From: Leidyana gryllorum EB-2025a
Lineage: Eukaryota > Apicomplexa
NCBI GenBank assembly: GCA_048772705.1
Contig: JBLWGC010000036.1
Span: forward strand, 124,001-188,000
Reading direction: 5' to 3'
DNA: 64,000 nucleotides
The notes below the pieces were generated by a model. The model did no database searches, was not told where the DNA came from, and saw only the letters and a program-made list of their open reading frames with translations. Below, piece after piece: positions 10,509 through 21,037 of this stretch (the first letter of the stretch is position 1; each line of letters begins with the position of its first letter). The position numbers were made by a program, and so were the translations under genes.

Positions 10509-13191
10509 ATGGGAGTGAAAGGGCTGCTATCGTGGTGCTTGCGCAACAGCCCCGCGCTTGAACAATGTCCACGGGGGGCGGCCCTGATCGACTCACACGC
10601 ATTCTTCTTTTGGTTTCTGGCGAACTTCATTCCAGGTCAACCAGATAGCATGGCACAGGTGTTGAGTACCGACTACGAGGAGGTCTCGATGATGATGCTT
10701 TGCTTCCTCGCTGTGCTTGAGTTCAATGGTGTGCATCCGGAGTTCATTGTGGATGGGAAACCCGCCACTAATACAAAGGATGCATTTCTTAGACGCAAGT
10801 CCACTTGGCTGAGTAGAAGAAAGGCAAGTACCTCTCCCCTGTTGCACGGCACATATCCTCGATTTTTCTACCAAAACAGGATCAGAAGCGACGTCTGGAT
10901 CTGCTGGAAAGGGCGCTCACCAACTGTACGTCGAACAACGGTCCCCTAACTGAACTGGGGAAAGATGGAAAACACCCCTTCGCGAAGGTCACGTTCGTCC
11001 TCCGACGCGTGTTGAAGCTCAATGGATACTTTCTACACAGTTGTGAGGGCGAGGCGGACGTGTAGGTGGTTTCTCTTTCCTTCGCTTTAAAGGCACATTC
11101 TTCCTTATTGCAGAGTCCTTGACCATCTAAGCGACCCAACTGCTTGCGCTCGGAGCGGCAGTGATGAGGCACTTGAAGGGTTACCTCGCATCGCTTTGGT
11201 CATAACCAATGATACTGACTTAATTCTGATGCCGAACACAAATGTGATAATGCTTCAAACTTGGAGCACCTCACCATTCGGGCGAGCTGTACAGGAGCAA
11301 ACTATTGAGCTGTACAACAATCCAGATATGAAACCTCGCTTAATTCGAGATCGAAGGGTAACGTTGTGGACCCGCGAACGCGTGAAAAGCATAACAAGAC
11401 TTTCTGACAGCGACTTGGCGGTGCTTAGCATTGTGTGTGGCAACGATGGATCGAGTCATTTGTACGTAACGCTCGCTTCCCTTCCCACTTTTTTTCTTCT
11501 TGCAGGGCACCCAGTTACTATGGAAAGGTGGACGATGCCATCTCCGCGATCAAAGCCACCCCGCAGGGGAGTTTGGAGGTGGCAGTGGATGGAGAGAAAC
11601 AAGTCATCCAGACTCGGAATCCCCTGGTGGTCTTAGGGTGGGACCCGCATGGTGCCAAGGCGGGCGAGCTGCACAAAGTCTTCCTCGCAGTTCTGAGTGT
11701 GATGGGGTTATTTCGATCCAAGGCCCAGAAGGAGCGCATTCGATGGGACGTCGCTGCCTACCAACTAGTTAGAGCTGCTAGTTACGGGACCCGTTTGGGC
11801 TGCCTCGTTGGCGACCGAGAGCAGATTCCTCAAGACTTTAAGAAGCGAATGCGCCACTTCAGCATGCAGACTCTCCGCGAGTTTCGAACTCGTGACGTTG
11901 TCGACTTCTTGACACGGGCCCAGCTCATAGATATGCCCAGCTATCATCTGGGCATGGCCGGGAAAGTTCGGACCCATCTGTGTGATATGCTCAGTGATCA
12001 AACGGGGTCACTTCATCGGAGCAACAGAGTGGCGTTGCACGATCTGTGCTCTCGCTTCCGTCGTCGAATCGTTGGATATCTTCTGCACGACGGATCTGAA
12101 CAACCGGACGGCCAGCCCATCGTGGAGTGGCGCCACACCACTCAGAAACCCACCGAAGAGATTAAGTTGGATCCCATTTTCCCACCTCGCGAACTACCGC
12201 TCCTGGTGGACCTGCCAACTGTCCCGGATTACCAGCGTGTCGACCTGTACTTGGCCTGGTTCATCTGTGAGAAAGCTCCCAAGGTGCGGGTGAAATATCC
12301 GGGCCCTATCGGGTGCTCGCTCGCCTGGTCGCTCTACAACCTCAGTCCACGCTTGGGGGACGAAAACCTCGGCTACGCTCTGTTGCTTATGGTCATTATC
12401 ATGGTGTCCTCCCGAGCACCCCGTACTCTGACGCAGTTTCGCAAGAACTGTTTGGACTACTTGGATGGCCTGAGTGACTATGACCCCGCTGTCGACGAGA
12501 AACTCCCGAAGCAGCTGTGCACGCTGTCCGCTGGAGCCAACTGGCTGATGCTGCAAGACGTTAAAGCGTTTGTGCTTCCCCCACAGCAGTACGGGACGTT
12601 CGCCGACACCCTCGGAGTTCCTCGAGACATGACAATTGCAACATACATATGCCAGCAACTCAATCACATCGCCCCTATCACCCCGGCCTATGGGAGGATG
12701 CAGCGATACGTTCCATGCTGTCGCCAATTAGCGATGTGGAATCGCTTCACAGTGAGACGCCATCAGACTTCCGGTGTGTGTATTAACAATATTCTCACTC
12801 GCAGGACTGTGCTGATCACATGATGTGGGGAATGACGATGTTCTTATTGAGTCAAAACGCTCCCTTCTTCTTCCAAGATTTCATGAACTTCGAGCTCTTC
12901 CAGTTGCTCGGACAAGGACCGGATGCCGGCCGCCCCAATGCGAAGCTCAAGCCGATGACGCAGAAACTACAGCGAGCGGCCAAGGTCCTCAGCTCGGATA
13001 GCTGGGTGAGTGCAACCATCGACGAACGCCTCTGTTTATATATGTTGCCCTGGCTTCCGCAGTTCAGAGATTTATATGCTGGCTTGAGCACTCAAGGACG
13101 TCAGATGAAGGGAGAAGAGAGCAGAAAAAGAGCATTGTCCTCTTTATCCTCATTGCCCAGCTTCCGGAGTGTGGACGGAACCACCTACTGA
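10509..13191 (+). CDS. Asteroid/XPG-family structure-specific nuclease homologue
   Basis: Five exons (10509-10823, 10880-11061, 11114-11461, 11506-12751, 12805-13191) give 825 aa. The start MGVKGLL is the typical N-terminus of XPG/FEN and Asteroid proteins. The acidic active-site set is visible in order: LIDSHA, FIVDGKP, CEGEADV, TNDTDL and CGNDGS. The long C-terminal half has no helix-hairpin-helix I recognise, which fits Asteroid (ASTE1) better than FEN1 or XPG. Asteroid homologues are nucleases that cut 3' DNA overhangs; here that role is inferred. Intron 1 (10824-10879) is GC-AG: AAG then GCAAGT, required to keep the EGEADV motif in frame. The gene ends 2 bp from the RPC6 stop on the other strand. 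Confidence 0.8.
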
Positions 13192-13193
13192 CG

Positions 13194-14540
13194 TTACTCG
13201 TCGACAACGGTTGAGGCCTCCTCTGCTTTCGGCACCGTGGGCTCGTAAGCCTCCAGGCCAAGCCATTGACTAAGATAGGGGCAGGTACTGGGATTTACTT
13301 TGGAAGTGAAGAGCTGGAAACTAGCAACGGGAAGACCATCCTCTCCCAGTATATCTGCGAGCCGGCCGTTCTTCCCACCCTGCTCCGAGGCCCGAGCCTT
13401 TTGTTCTCGGTTCTTCTCCGCCTGCGTAAGAGGCTGACGCAGCATCACCGCGTCGAATCGGTCCAGATCTTCGATCTGGCAGCAATCATAGTGCGGGCAA
13501 CTGGTGCAGGGTATATCCTCGAAGTCTTCAAAGCCCGGGTATCGGTCCACTGCGAACCAGATCTCTCCGGTGTTCCGCTGTACGGTCTCCACCAACTCCT
13601 GGTCCCATATCAATGTCTGTAGAATTCGGTCCAAGTCTGACTCTCCTAGGTCCTGCCCGAGAACGATTTATGTCCAACCGCCCAAACCCACACACACACA
13701 GAGACACGGAAGCACAACCACACACGCGCCCATACGGATCGTGGCTCTTGAATGCAAAGTTGACGAATGTGAAAAATATTGGCCCACACTTGCGTTTCGT
13801 CCCGTCATAGCATCAATGCAAGCATTTGACTGAGTTGAGTCCTTGCATCCGATGGCGGTCGTGTGGGTCCATTCATGAAGCTCATGGAACATTGATTCTT
13901 TGATCCTTACCACGCTGAAACTGTTGGTCTTGACGTGTTCAATGATTTTCTTTTTTGACTGAAACCTCGTTGATCGCACAAATTTGAGTATGCAGTCGCG
14001 ATAGCTCTCGACCAATTGATCGTTGAAGATTCCATCTTTATAAAAGACCCCACCAACGACAGAAGTGTCAGCTTCGCGATTGGCAGCAATCCACAGTTTG
14101 CGTCGATTGTTTTGTATAGATTTGATCTGCTTGATAACACGATCTCCGTCCAACTCCTTTAGAGCTTTGTTTATACTCTGAACGGTGACAGGTGCACTAC
14201 ACTTGGTCTCGTTCAGGACGCGAACAATGTCGGGGGCTCCCATACCTCGCCCGCCCGAACTCTCTATGGCGCAAAAAGCCTCATAGGCCGGAGACTTCAA
14301 TTGTTTGAGTCTCGTTGCCAATTGCGTCTCCCGCACCGCTACCACCATTTCTCCCTTGCTGTTCTTGCGGGGAGGGGATGCCAATCTCAGGCTGACCAGC
14401 TGACTCAGAACAGCCGCGGCTTTAGCCTTGTCGAGACTACACTGTTCCGCCAATATCGCAAGAGTTAACTCTTGCCTCGGTGCTTGCATACCAGCAACAT
14501 AAGCTGCTTTGAGGTCTTCTGGGGATACAATATTGGACAT
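13194..14540 (-). CDS. POLR3F: RNA polymerase III subunit RPC6 (RPC34)
   Basis: Two exons (14540-13911 and 13652-13194) give 362 aa. The N-terminal two thirds carry tandem winged-helix sequence and the conserved tract around IKQIKSI, GGVFYKDG and LVESYR. The C-terminal exon holds four Cys in the family pattern (CTSC, DCC, then STCPYLSQWL), the cluster that binds iron-sulfur in eukaryotic RPC34. The subunit opens promoters for tRNA and 5S genes as part of the RPC3-6-7 heterotrimer in the nucleus. The intron is 258 nt, five times the local norm, with a TG/CA-rich 3' part. It may hide a small exon I could not phase. The tail after the cluster is about 30 residues longer than usual. Confidence 0.9.
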
Positions 14541-14596
14541 CAGAGGTTTCCCAAAATTTCCAAGCAGCTGACATTCAGTTTCGTTCTAAAGTGTGG

Positions 14597-17034
14597 CTAA
14601 TAAACCCCAAAGAAGTCAATTTCCTCGGTCAAGAACGGTTTCTCGATCGGCTGCTGACAGCGCTCCAGCCGAACGAACATTTGACCCCACATCCGCTCCT
14701 CGCTACTCTCTAGCTGCACCATGATATATCATTGTTCACTGGACCAACATTGCCGCTTCACACTCACCGAGATGCAGCCAGTGAAGACATTCGCCCGCTT
14801 CGTGATAAAGTCGTGCAGGTCCATCTCACCCGTGGATAGGGTCGCCAGATTTTGACCTCTCAATGGACTCCCTTGCAAAGTGAAGCTGACGCAGAGATAA
14901 TCAGAGGTGTCAGCCACCAACAGGACATAATACTCACTGTACGAAACGATGCCCTTGGTAGGGAATATGTGCTGTCCGGTCGAATACAGCAGTGAACTTC
15001 TCACGATCTTTCTCGCAACCTTTTGGGCTCTTAACCTTGATTTCCACACCTCCAAGCCGGACAATCAGATGGAGCTCCTTGTTCAGAGACGGAATATTCT
15101 GAATCTTGTAGATCGTCACCTTGCAATGCTTAGTAGTATATACTGTGGGATCGTAATTCGGAATCAGATCAGGTACTTGGGATGACTTCAATGGCCCCGT
15201 AGCCGCGCTCTTCGGGTGTTTGATGTACTTCGCAGCGCTGGCCTTTTCCAATACGACATCCGATATCTTAATCTTCATGTCCAGGTATCCAATTCCCTTC
15301 TCATGGTGCTTCAGCTGCAGCAACATTAGACATCATCACATCGAGCGCGAGCACGCAGAGCAACGGCACATCAGAAAGGCAGCCAACGAAAAGTCAACAC
15401 AACAAGACACACTGCCCAGCACAGCATTCATGTTTATACGGCAAGCGTCGCCATGATATGCTCCACTTGCCACCGCAGGGAGCTCAGCTAAACACTTTCG
15501 GCGAGATACCGAGCCATTGAATTCACCCTCCTTTCGAAAGTTCCAGAATGCGTGACTCCTTGTACTGCCATCGATCAGCGCTAGTTGCGTAGCTTCCTGT
15601 CCGAGCGGGAAGGAGACTTCATGAGCTACTTTGACCGAACTAAGCACTCTGACGTCAACTTAAGTCTCTCCACTGAGTATGTTGCCTCCAAACTGATACG
15701 AAAGGATGGTGTGAAGTTCGTACGGCGCACTCCGATGCTGCGCAGATCATCATCTCGTACGTCGCTCGGTAATGTGACATCTTGCTCAACATCAATTGCA
15801 CATTCACCTCTGCTCGATGCAATTGGTACCCCTTGATCAAGTTAGTCGGCGCTATTGCACCTTGGCTTGTGCTCAGAGCAACACGTCCTGTGCATGAAGC
15901 ATTTCGAATGTGGCTCAGTGCAAATACGCCTTGCACATACGCCTTGCAAACAGCACTTCCTGTTGTGCGAAGCGCGCAGTCATAAAGTGCTCGGTGCGTA
16001 TAGAGACTTTCGATTTGCACTTCTGCACGTTGCACTACGTGATACTCAATGTGCTTGATGCGCCCCAACGGCGTGCACGGTGCTTAGTGGACAAGTGCAT
16101 ATAGCATATTGACGTTGCCCGGTGCACACAGGCCTTGCAAGCCGCATTTTTACTTGAGCGATGTGCACAACACTTCTGCCAGTTGCACATTGAGTGTGCT
16201 TGGTGCATAATCCTCAACGCGAAAACTTTGATGTTCTGTGCACATATGCTTGCACGAAACGCCGCAAGAAGTACTGCCCGGGGCTTGGGACTCAACTTCA
16301 GGGCGAGAAAGATGCTTGACGTTGAAGAAATCGTCAGGTGTACAAAGATCAGCAAGCGGTTTGCTTGTTGTGTTGACAGAGTTGTTGGAGGATACTCGCA
16401 ATCGTTTGAGTACTCAGTTCGATACTCAGTTCGATCTAGATCGATCGACGGATCGCAGAAAGATCAAACGAATCTCTTCGTCCTCACTTCTGTGGAATCG
16501 GCACCACAAGACGAGCGAACCAATGATACGACGTAGGCAGCGTGGCAAGCATTCAAGAAACTCACTCATATACCCCAATCGGTGAAGTCGAGATGTTTCT
16601 CACCTTGATTCTCACTAAATGCGACGGTTTATCATTATCCGTGAAGATATCCAGGTCCAAGACGCATCGACCCAGCTCCTTCTGTGTATGTCGCTCTTTC
16701 AATTGGAATCTGCCGAGATCAGTCGATCGGAAGATGTATACAATTCGAACCTACAGTATTGAGGTGTCTTTCCCTGGGTTCAGAGGGAACTGCAGGAGGG
16801 AGTCGAACTCGACTGGGTCAACGGTGGTGGGTAAGACTGCCACTGCAGCCGTCTTCAATTGTTTCTCGCCCAAAGCACAATAGACCGCCAGATCCTAGAT
16901 GAAATAGTCCCTGAAGCGTTGTGATCCGGCCTCACCGTGGTGGACGAGAGGTTTAGGGCATGAGAATCGAGTCTCTCAACATGAACGAATATGGAAGTCG
17001 CATTTTGAAGCTTCACAGCAGGGTTTGATGCCAT
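14597..17034 (-). CDS. Tandem C2-like (NT-C2-type) domain protein
   Basis: Six exons (17034-16936, 16894-16755, 16709-16604, 15314-14938, 14885-14768, 14713-14597) give 318 aa, all phases consistent. Two beta-rich modules resemble the N-terminal C2 (NT-C2) fold of EHBP1/EEIG1-like proteins. The first spans about residues 12-150 (FVHVERLDS, then LDLDIF, then YLDMKIKISD). The second is about 175-275 (HCKVTIYKIQ ... IVRLGG ... TLSTGEMDL). Calcium-binding Asp loops are not obvious, so lipid or protein binding without calcium is likelier. The third intron is 1289 nt and splits the first module; it carries an unusual repeat-rich insert. No closer function can be named. The start lies 53 bp from a divergent secreted-protein gene. 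Confidence 0.6.
15840..16280 (-). repeat. TGCAC-rich intron insert, copy A
   Basis: Inside the 1289-nt intron (15315-16603), this stretch is crowded with TGCAC, GTGCAA, TTGCAC and AAGCAC words at irregular spacing of very roughly 20 bases. Flanking intron sequence on both sides lacks this texture. Ends are estimates from where the texture stops. Two further stretches of the same kind lie at 20290-20530 and 28440-28720, also inside introns. Strand is given as transcript sense. Confidence 0.65.
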
Positions 17035-17087
17035 TCCCAAAAGATTGGTCACTTTTCAGACTGCTGGGTCCGCCCTCTAGGAGAAAT
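17035..17087. promoter_or_regulatory. 53-bp divergent promoter
   Basis: Only 53 bp separate the ATG of the C2-like gene (minus) from the ATG of the secreted-protein gene (plus). A pyrimidine-rich stretch ending CTAG lies 8 nt before the plus-strand ATG and could be a splice acceptor for a leader. Confidence 0.55.
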
Positions 17088-18536
17088 ATGGCATACCACC
17101 TGCTCTTTTATACCTTGCCACTGGCAGCGAGTGTGCAATGGGATTTAAGCTCATGGTTGCCACTGCCTATGGTCTCGATGCCCCTGCGTCTCAAAGCATT
17201 CAATGCAGGCACGGGAGAAAAGGTGGAACCACGACCCGAGGTGGACGGATGGTACAGTGCTCACCAAACGCGGGCCCTCGATCCGGCTTTGTTGAACTTT
17301 CTGAATTCTCCGCGGGTCTATGGTGCCGAGGAGGATGTGGCCTCCTTCACTTCCCGAAGTAGCCGGGGATTCACAGAATTGTTATATGAGGCGCCTCTCA
17401 ATGAGCCGTATTGTAGAGGAGCGGTCACTGAACGCGCGCTACATGGTACGAGTCTGGAGCGCTCAATAAGTCCTGGTCGTTCTGAGTGTGTTGTGGCGTG
17501 CGATCGACGTGTTGGCCGCCCCTTAACTCCCGCTGCTCACCATGCGGGGGATTCTCACGCCAAAGTTGCGTCACGCAATCGAACGCTCATAGCGGAACTA
17601 GCTCGTGAATGCCGAATTCCGCTCACCCACGCCATTCGCGGGCGCTTCATGAAAAGTTTGACTACTGATGGACCCCTGGCATCTCTTCAACTCCCGCCTA
17701 ATCTGTGGGAACACATAGGAATCGATAGACGAGTTGATCTGGTCGACTTCCTCATTCAAGTCAATGTGACGCACTGCCCATCTCGATTATTCCCCACTGG
17801 AGAGGACAGTGCGCTAAAGACAACTCGCTCGACCGAGAAGAAAGTTTTACGCGAGCTAAAAGCGAGGGATGAGACTAACTCCAACGAGGTAATCGAGTCT
17901 GATGAGGAATCCGGCTCTACCACGAGTTCGGGAACGTATACCAGCGATGAAGATATTTGGGAACCAGAGGAAGAGCGTGACGTCTACAATCGACGGCCGA
18001 TCAGTCACCCATTTGGACCTTTCGACTTTCAGCCGGCTTCTCGGTTCGCGCCACCAACCTTTCGAATCGCTCCCAGCCAACATTACAGTTCGTTTGTGAT
18101 GTCTGGTATGGGAGGGCGTCCGCAAAGTGCTGGACGTTGGACAGAACAGCTGGAGGTGGTTTCTATGCCCTATCGCAACACGTATGTGGTTGATATCGGA
18201 CCGTTCCTCCGCCGCATGTGGACTGCTGATCACATGGAATTTGCTTTGGTGTCTAACTGCAACATTGCAGGCGTGAACGATCTTTTCGGCTTGCATAGAG
18301 CTGTGAACTGGATCTATAAGCCGGAATCAGAGCGTTGCCGTTCGGTGGTAACTGGGTGTGTCGATTGCAGAGCAGCTGGTTGCACATGGTGTCGACGCAC
18401 CCCTATTGGTGACGACTTCCTCGATCTGGAGCTTCTTAACATCACCGGCATCACACCTGAGGGCCGCTGCGGTGTTCCAAAGATCACTTGCATGACGCTA
18501 TTGGGTGGTATTGGGAATCCTGGGGACGAATGCTAA
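17088..18536 (+). CDS. Secreted protein of unknown function with PSI-like Cys-rich end
   Basis: Single exon, 482 aa. The chosen ATG starts a clear signal peptide (MAYHLLFYTLPLAAS then VQW). The mature part has no membrane span. A middle acidic, Ser-rich segment (about residues 280-310) separates two more ordered halves. The last 70 residues hold eight Cys with a C-x2-C-x4-C-x-W-C core, reminiscent of PSI (plexin-semaphorin-integrin) modules. Glycosylation sequons occur (NRTL, NVTH, NITG). No introns, unlike neighbours. It abuts the DTWD1 stop with zero spacing. I do not recognise a family; surface or extracellular function is inferred from the signal peptide. Confidence 0.7.
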   Translation: MAYHLLFYTLPLAASVQWDLSSWLPLPMVSMPLRLKAFNAGTGEKVEPRPEVDGWYSAHQTRALDPALLNFLNSPRVYGAEEDVASFTSRSSRGFTELLYEAPLNEPYCRGAVTERALHGTSLERSISPGRSECVVACDRRVGRPLTPAAHHAGDSHAKVASRNRTLIAELARECRIPLTHAIRGRFMKSLTTDGPLASLQLPPNLWEHIGIDRRVDLVDFLIQVNVTHCPSRLFPTGEDSALKTTRSTEKKVLRELKARDETNSNEVIESDEESGSTTSSGTYTSDEDIWEPEEERDVYNRRPISHPFGPFDFQPASRFAPPTFRIAPSQHYSSFVMSGMGGRPQSAGRWTEQLEVVSMPYRNTYVVDIGPFLRRMWTADHMEFALVSNCNIAGVNDLFGLHRAVNWIYKPESERCRSVVTGCVDCRAAGCTWCRRTPIGDDFLDLELLNITGITPEGRCGVPKITCMTLLGGIGNPGDEC

Positions 18537-19496
18537 CTAGGTTGTTTTCTTGGCCACCCAACTCCTCCGTTTCTTCTTTTCCTTCTCTTTCAGCATCCTA
18601 TCTCTTTCTTCCAAGCGGTGCTTCAAGGCAGCCGATCGCAGTTCATGTCCATCAGCACCTCGTTTGCTTTTCTGAAGACAACATCGACACCAAGTACTGC
18701 TCACAACCCTTACCATAATGGCATGCTGCAGAGCGAAAATATATAGTAGGTCATCTAGATGTTGCGGGGGTGAAGTTTGTTGCAGGAGTGTGGGACACTT
18801 CCGCACCACGTCTGTCATGGCGTAATACATGGCCTCGGCTGTCGACAGATTGGTTTCATCAGCATACTGGTCGGTGTTGTACCGCCAAAAGGCGGTTTGT
18901 CTGCCTGAAATTCTGACAAAACGAACTTCTTTCTTGATGCCCGTCACTAGCGCCTTAGCCTGTGTCCATGTTGCGTCTATGAAAAGAATCTCATTCACCG
19001 ATGTGCCCCAGTCAATGTCCGCGGTCTCGAAAGTAGGAGCACCCTCGGCAGGATAACATATAACACCCTTCTCAGCGTCAAAGTCTTTGTCAACGGAATA
19101 GTTCGCGATTGATGTGACCTTCACCTCCGGAGACAAGACACCCAGGGGAACTAAGCCATATAATGGATGACTGCACAGATCACTTACTTGCTGATGATTT
19201 CCCCGAAGCTTCAGCGGGATGGCGCAGTCTGTGCAACATTATGATGCGTAAAGGGAGCTCTTACACTGTCAATTTCAATGGCAGACGCACTGTTGGGATC
19301 CGACCAGCCGCTTCGGGCAGCAGAGTAGCACACTTGGAACAGTAAAGCCTATCTCGAACTTGAATTGAAGCAGACCTCTCAAGATTGCAATATCTCACCA
19401 ACAACGTAATTTGCAAGCGTTGCATTCTCCCTTCAACTGAGTAGCTTCATCTACTGGGAGCAAAGGTCTGGAGAAGTTCAGCTCGGGCAAGCCCAT
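18537..19496 (-). CDS. DTWD1: DTWD1-type tRNA-uridine aminocarboxypropyltransferase
   Basis: Four exons (19496-19403, 19358-19265, 19228-19188, 19150-18537) give 280 aa. Two zinc-type pairs open the protein (ECNACK, then YCSKC), followed by IPTVRLPLKL, RHPAEASGKSSA and the DTW motif as DATWTQAK (about 18969). That order matches DTWD1, which adds an acp group to uridine (acp3U) in tRNA using S-adenosylmethionine. Intron 1 is placed by phase and uses a GTTGGT donor; a GTTGTT donor three bases upstream is also possible. Upstream of the ATG, nine T residues precede a CCGTAG, 6 nt before the start. The C-terminus is Lys/Arg-rich, often seen in RNA-binding tails. The gene abuts the neighbouring stop exactly. 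Confidence 0.85.
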
Positions 19497-19617
19497 CGTT
19501 GACTACGGAAACCAAAAAAAAACCCTCCTTCCCTACTGCGAGTCTGGTGGGCTGCCTTCAACGATTTTTCCACCACTCTAGAACGCCTAAGAGGGTCGCG
19601 GCTTAAGTTTGACAGTC

Positions 19618-20968
19618 ATGGGGAAGGACGAACACTATGATTACCTCTATAAGAGTAAGCCAGCCGTTGGTTTGTTTGATCCTCGCGCAGTTGTCCTCAT
19701 TGGAGATTCTGGTGTTGGTAAATCCAACTTACTTTCAAGGTACAAATTCCTGAGCCACTGTACTACTTCGTGCTCAGATTCACCCGTGATGAGTTCAATC
19801 TGGAGTCCAAGTCTACAATTGGCGTAGAGTTCGCAACTAAGTCAGTCATGACAGAAGGGAAAGTTATCAAAGCCCAAATATGGGATACAGCGGGGCAAGA
19901 ACGCTATCGCGCGATTACATCGGTGTGAGTTCTGGATATGGGTCCACGTGCTTTCATTCAAAACAGATACTACCGAGGCGCTCTGGGCGCTCTGCTGGTG
20001 TACGACCTTTCCAAACGACAATCTTTCCAAAACGTGAGGTGTTGTCGTTTTCGTGTCCATAGCTTCCCCAGGTGTCAAGATGGCTGCGGGAACTTCGAGA
20101 ACACGCTGACCAAAGCATTGTGATCCTTCTTGTTGGCAACAAATCCGATTTGAGGCATCTCAGAGCGGTCACACAAGAGGAAGCGGCTCAATATGCGAGT
20201 AAGATTGGTTCACACTCTTGAATTGGTTGGCATGGATCTGATTACGTACCTTCATGATGTTCATCTTTATGTGTTCCGCCTACCTTCACTTACGCGAATC
20301 GTGTAAATTCTCTGTATGAGGTGCATGACTGCGCAAGATTCTTGTTTGCCGGGTGTATGCAGCACGCCGATAAGCAAATGCGCTGCTGCACTGCAATTTG
20401 TTGTGCGCAGAATGTGCGCCAACACGCTTACTTTTCGCAAATGAAGTGTGCAAGTGGGCTGACGCACATCTCGCAGTGCTCATTTGTGCGGTCGTGTGCC
20501 TGTAATGCGATCATAATGTGTCATCGCTAATCCCAAATTGCATACGAATGGGAGCTTATGCGGGTGGTTATGCGTGGTGTTGCGCCTACTCCTTGCTCGA
20601 TGACCTTGGGGGTGTGCGTGTCCACTCTTCTTATTATGGCATGGGCGAATCCACCTCTGCAGAGACAGAGTCTTTGGCATTTATCGAAACGTCGGCACTC
20701 GACGGAGCCAACGTAGACACCGCTTTCCAGCGTGCGCTCACAGGTTGGTGGTCTGAGCCTAAGGCGGTGTTATTGGCTGCTTCAGAGATATATTTACAGC
20801 GCAAGGATAGGAGGGTCGAGCCACAAAATGCGAGATTCCCGACTCAAGCACGAGCTGAACCTATCAAGGTGGGTTTTGGCTACTCTACTTGTCTGCCACC
20901 CTTTCTCCCCTCAGATGCAGAGCGATGTCGATGATGACGCTCGGCGTCGCAAGTGCTGTCGAAACTAG
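19618..20968 (+). CDS. RAB11: Rab11 small GTPase
   Basis: Eight exons (19618-19654, 19691-19739, 19778-19924, 19967-20033, 20072-20198, 20663-20743, 20786-20868, 20915-20968) give 214 aa. All G motifs are intact: [14 protein letters not shown] (switch I), WDTAGQE, NKSD and ETSAL. The N-terminal DYLYK and the NEF-like box ([17 protein letters not shown]) are diagnostic of Rab11, which directs recycling-endosome and post-Golgi traffic and, in apicomplexans, daughter-cell membrane assembly. The end KCCRN supplies two Cys for geranylgeranylation. Seven introns split a very short gene; intron 5 (20199-20662, 464 nt) carries a TGC-rich insert. Intron 6 has a GTTGGT donor. An AG lies 2 nt before the ATG. 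Confidence 0.97.
20290..20530 (+). repeat. TGCGC/TGCAC-rich intron insert, copy B
   Basis: Inside Rab11 intron 5. The stretch is dense in TGTGCG, GTGCAA, TGCGC and CGCA words, like the intron inserts at 15840-16280 and 28440-28720. The rest of the intron near each splice site lacks them. Ends are estimates. Confidence 0.6.
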
Positions 20969-21037
20969 ATGACCTTCTAGTCATTATTTTCTGTTATCGC
21001 AAGACTAGGGTTTGTAGGTAGCAACTGGGCGTGTGAT

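Noticed and set aside
16400-16450. ATCGATC/GTATCGAACTGA short repeats as a transposon end
   Set aside because: Only two short copies, no target-site duplication and no coding remnant nearby.
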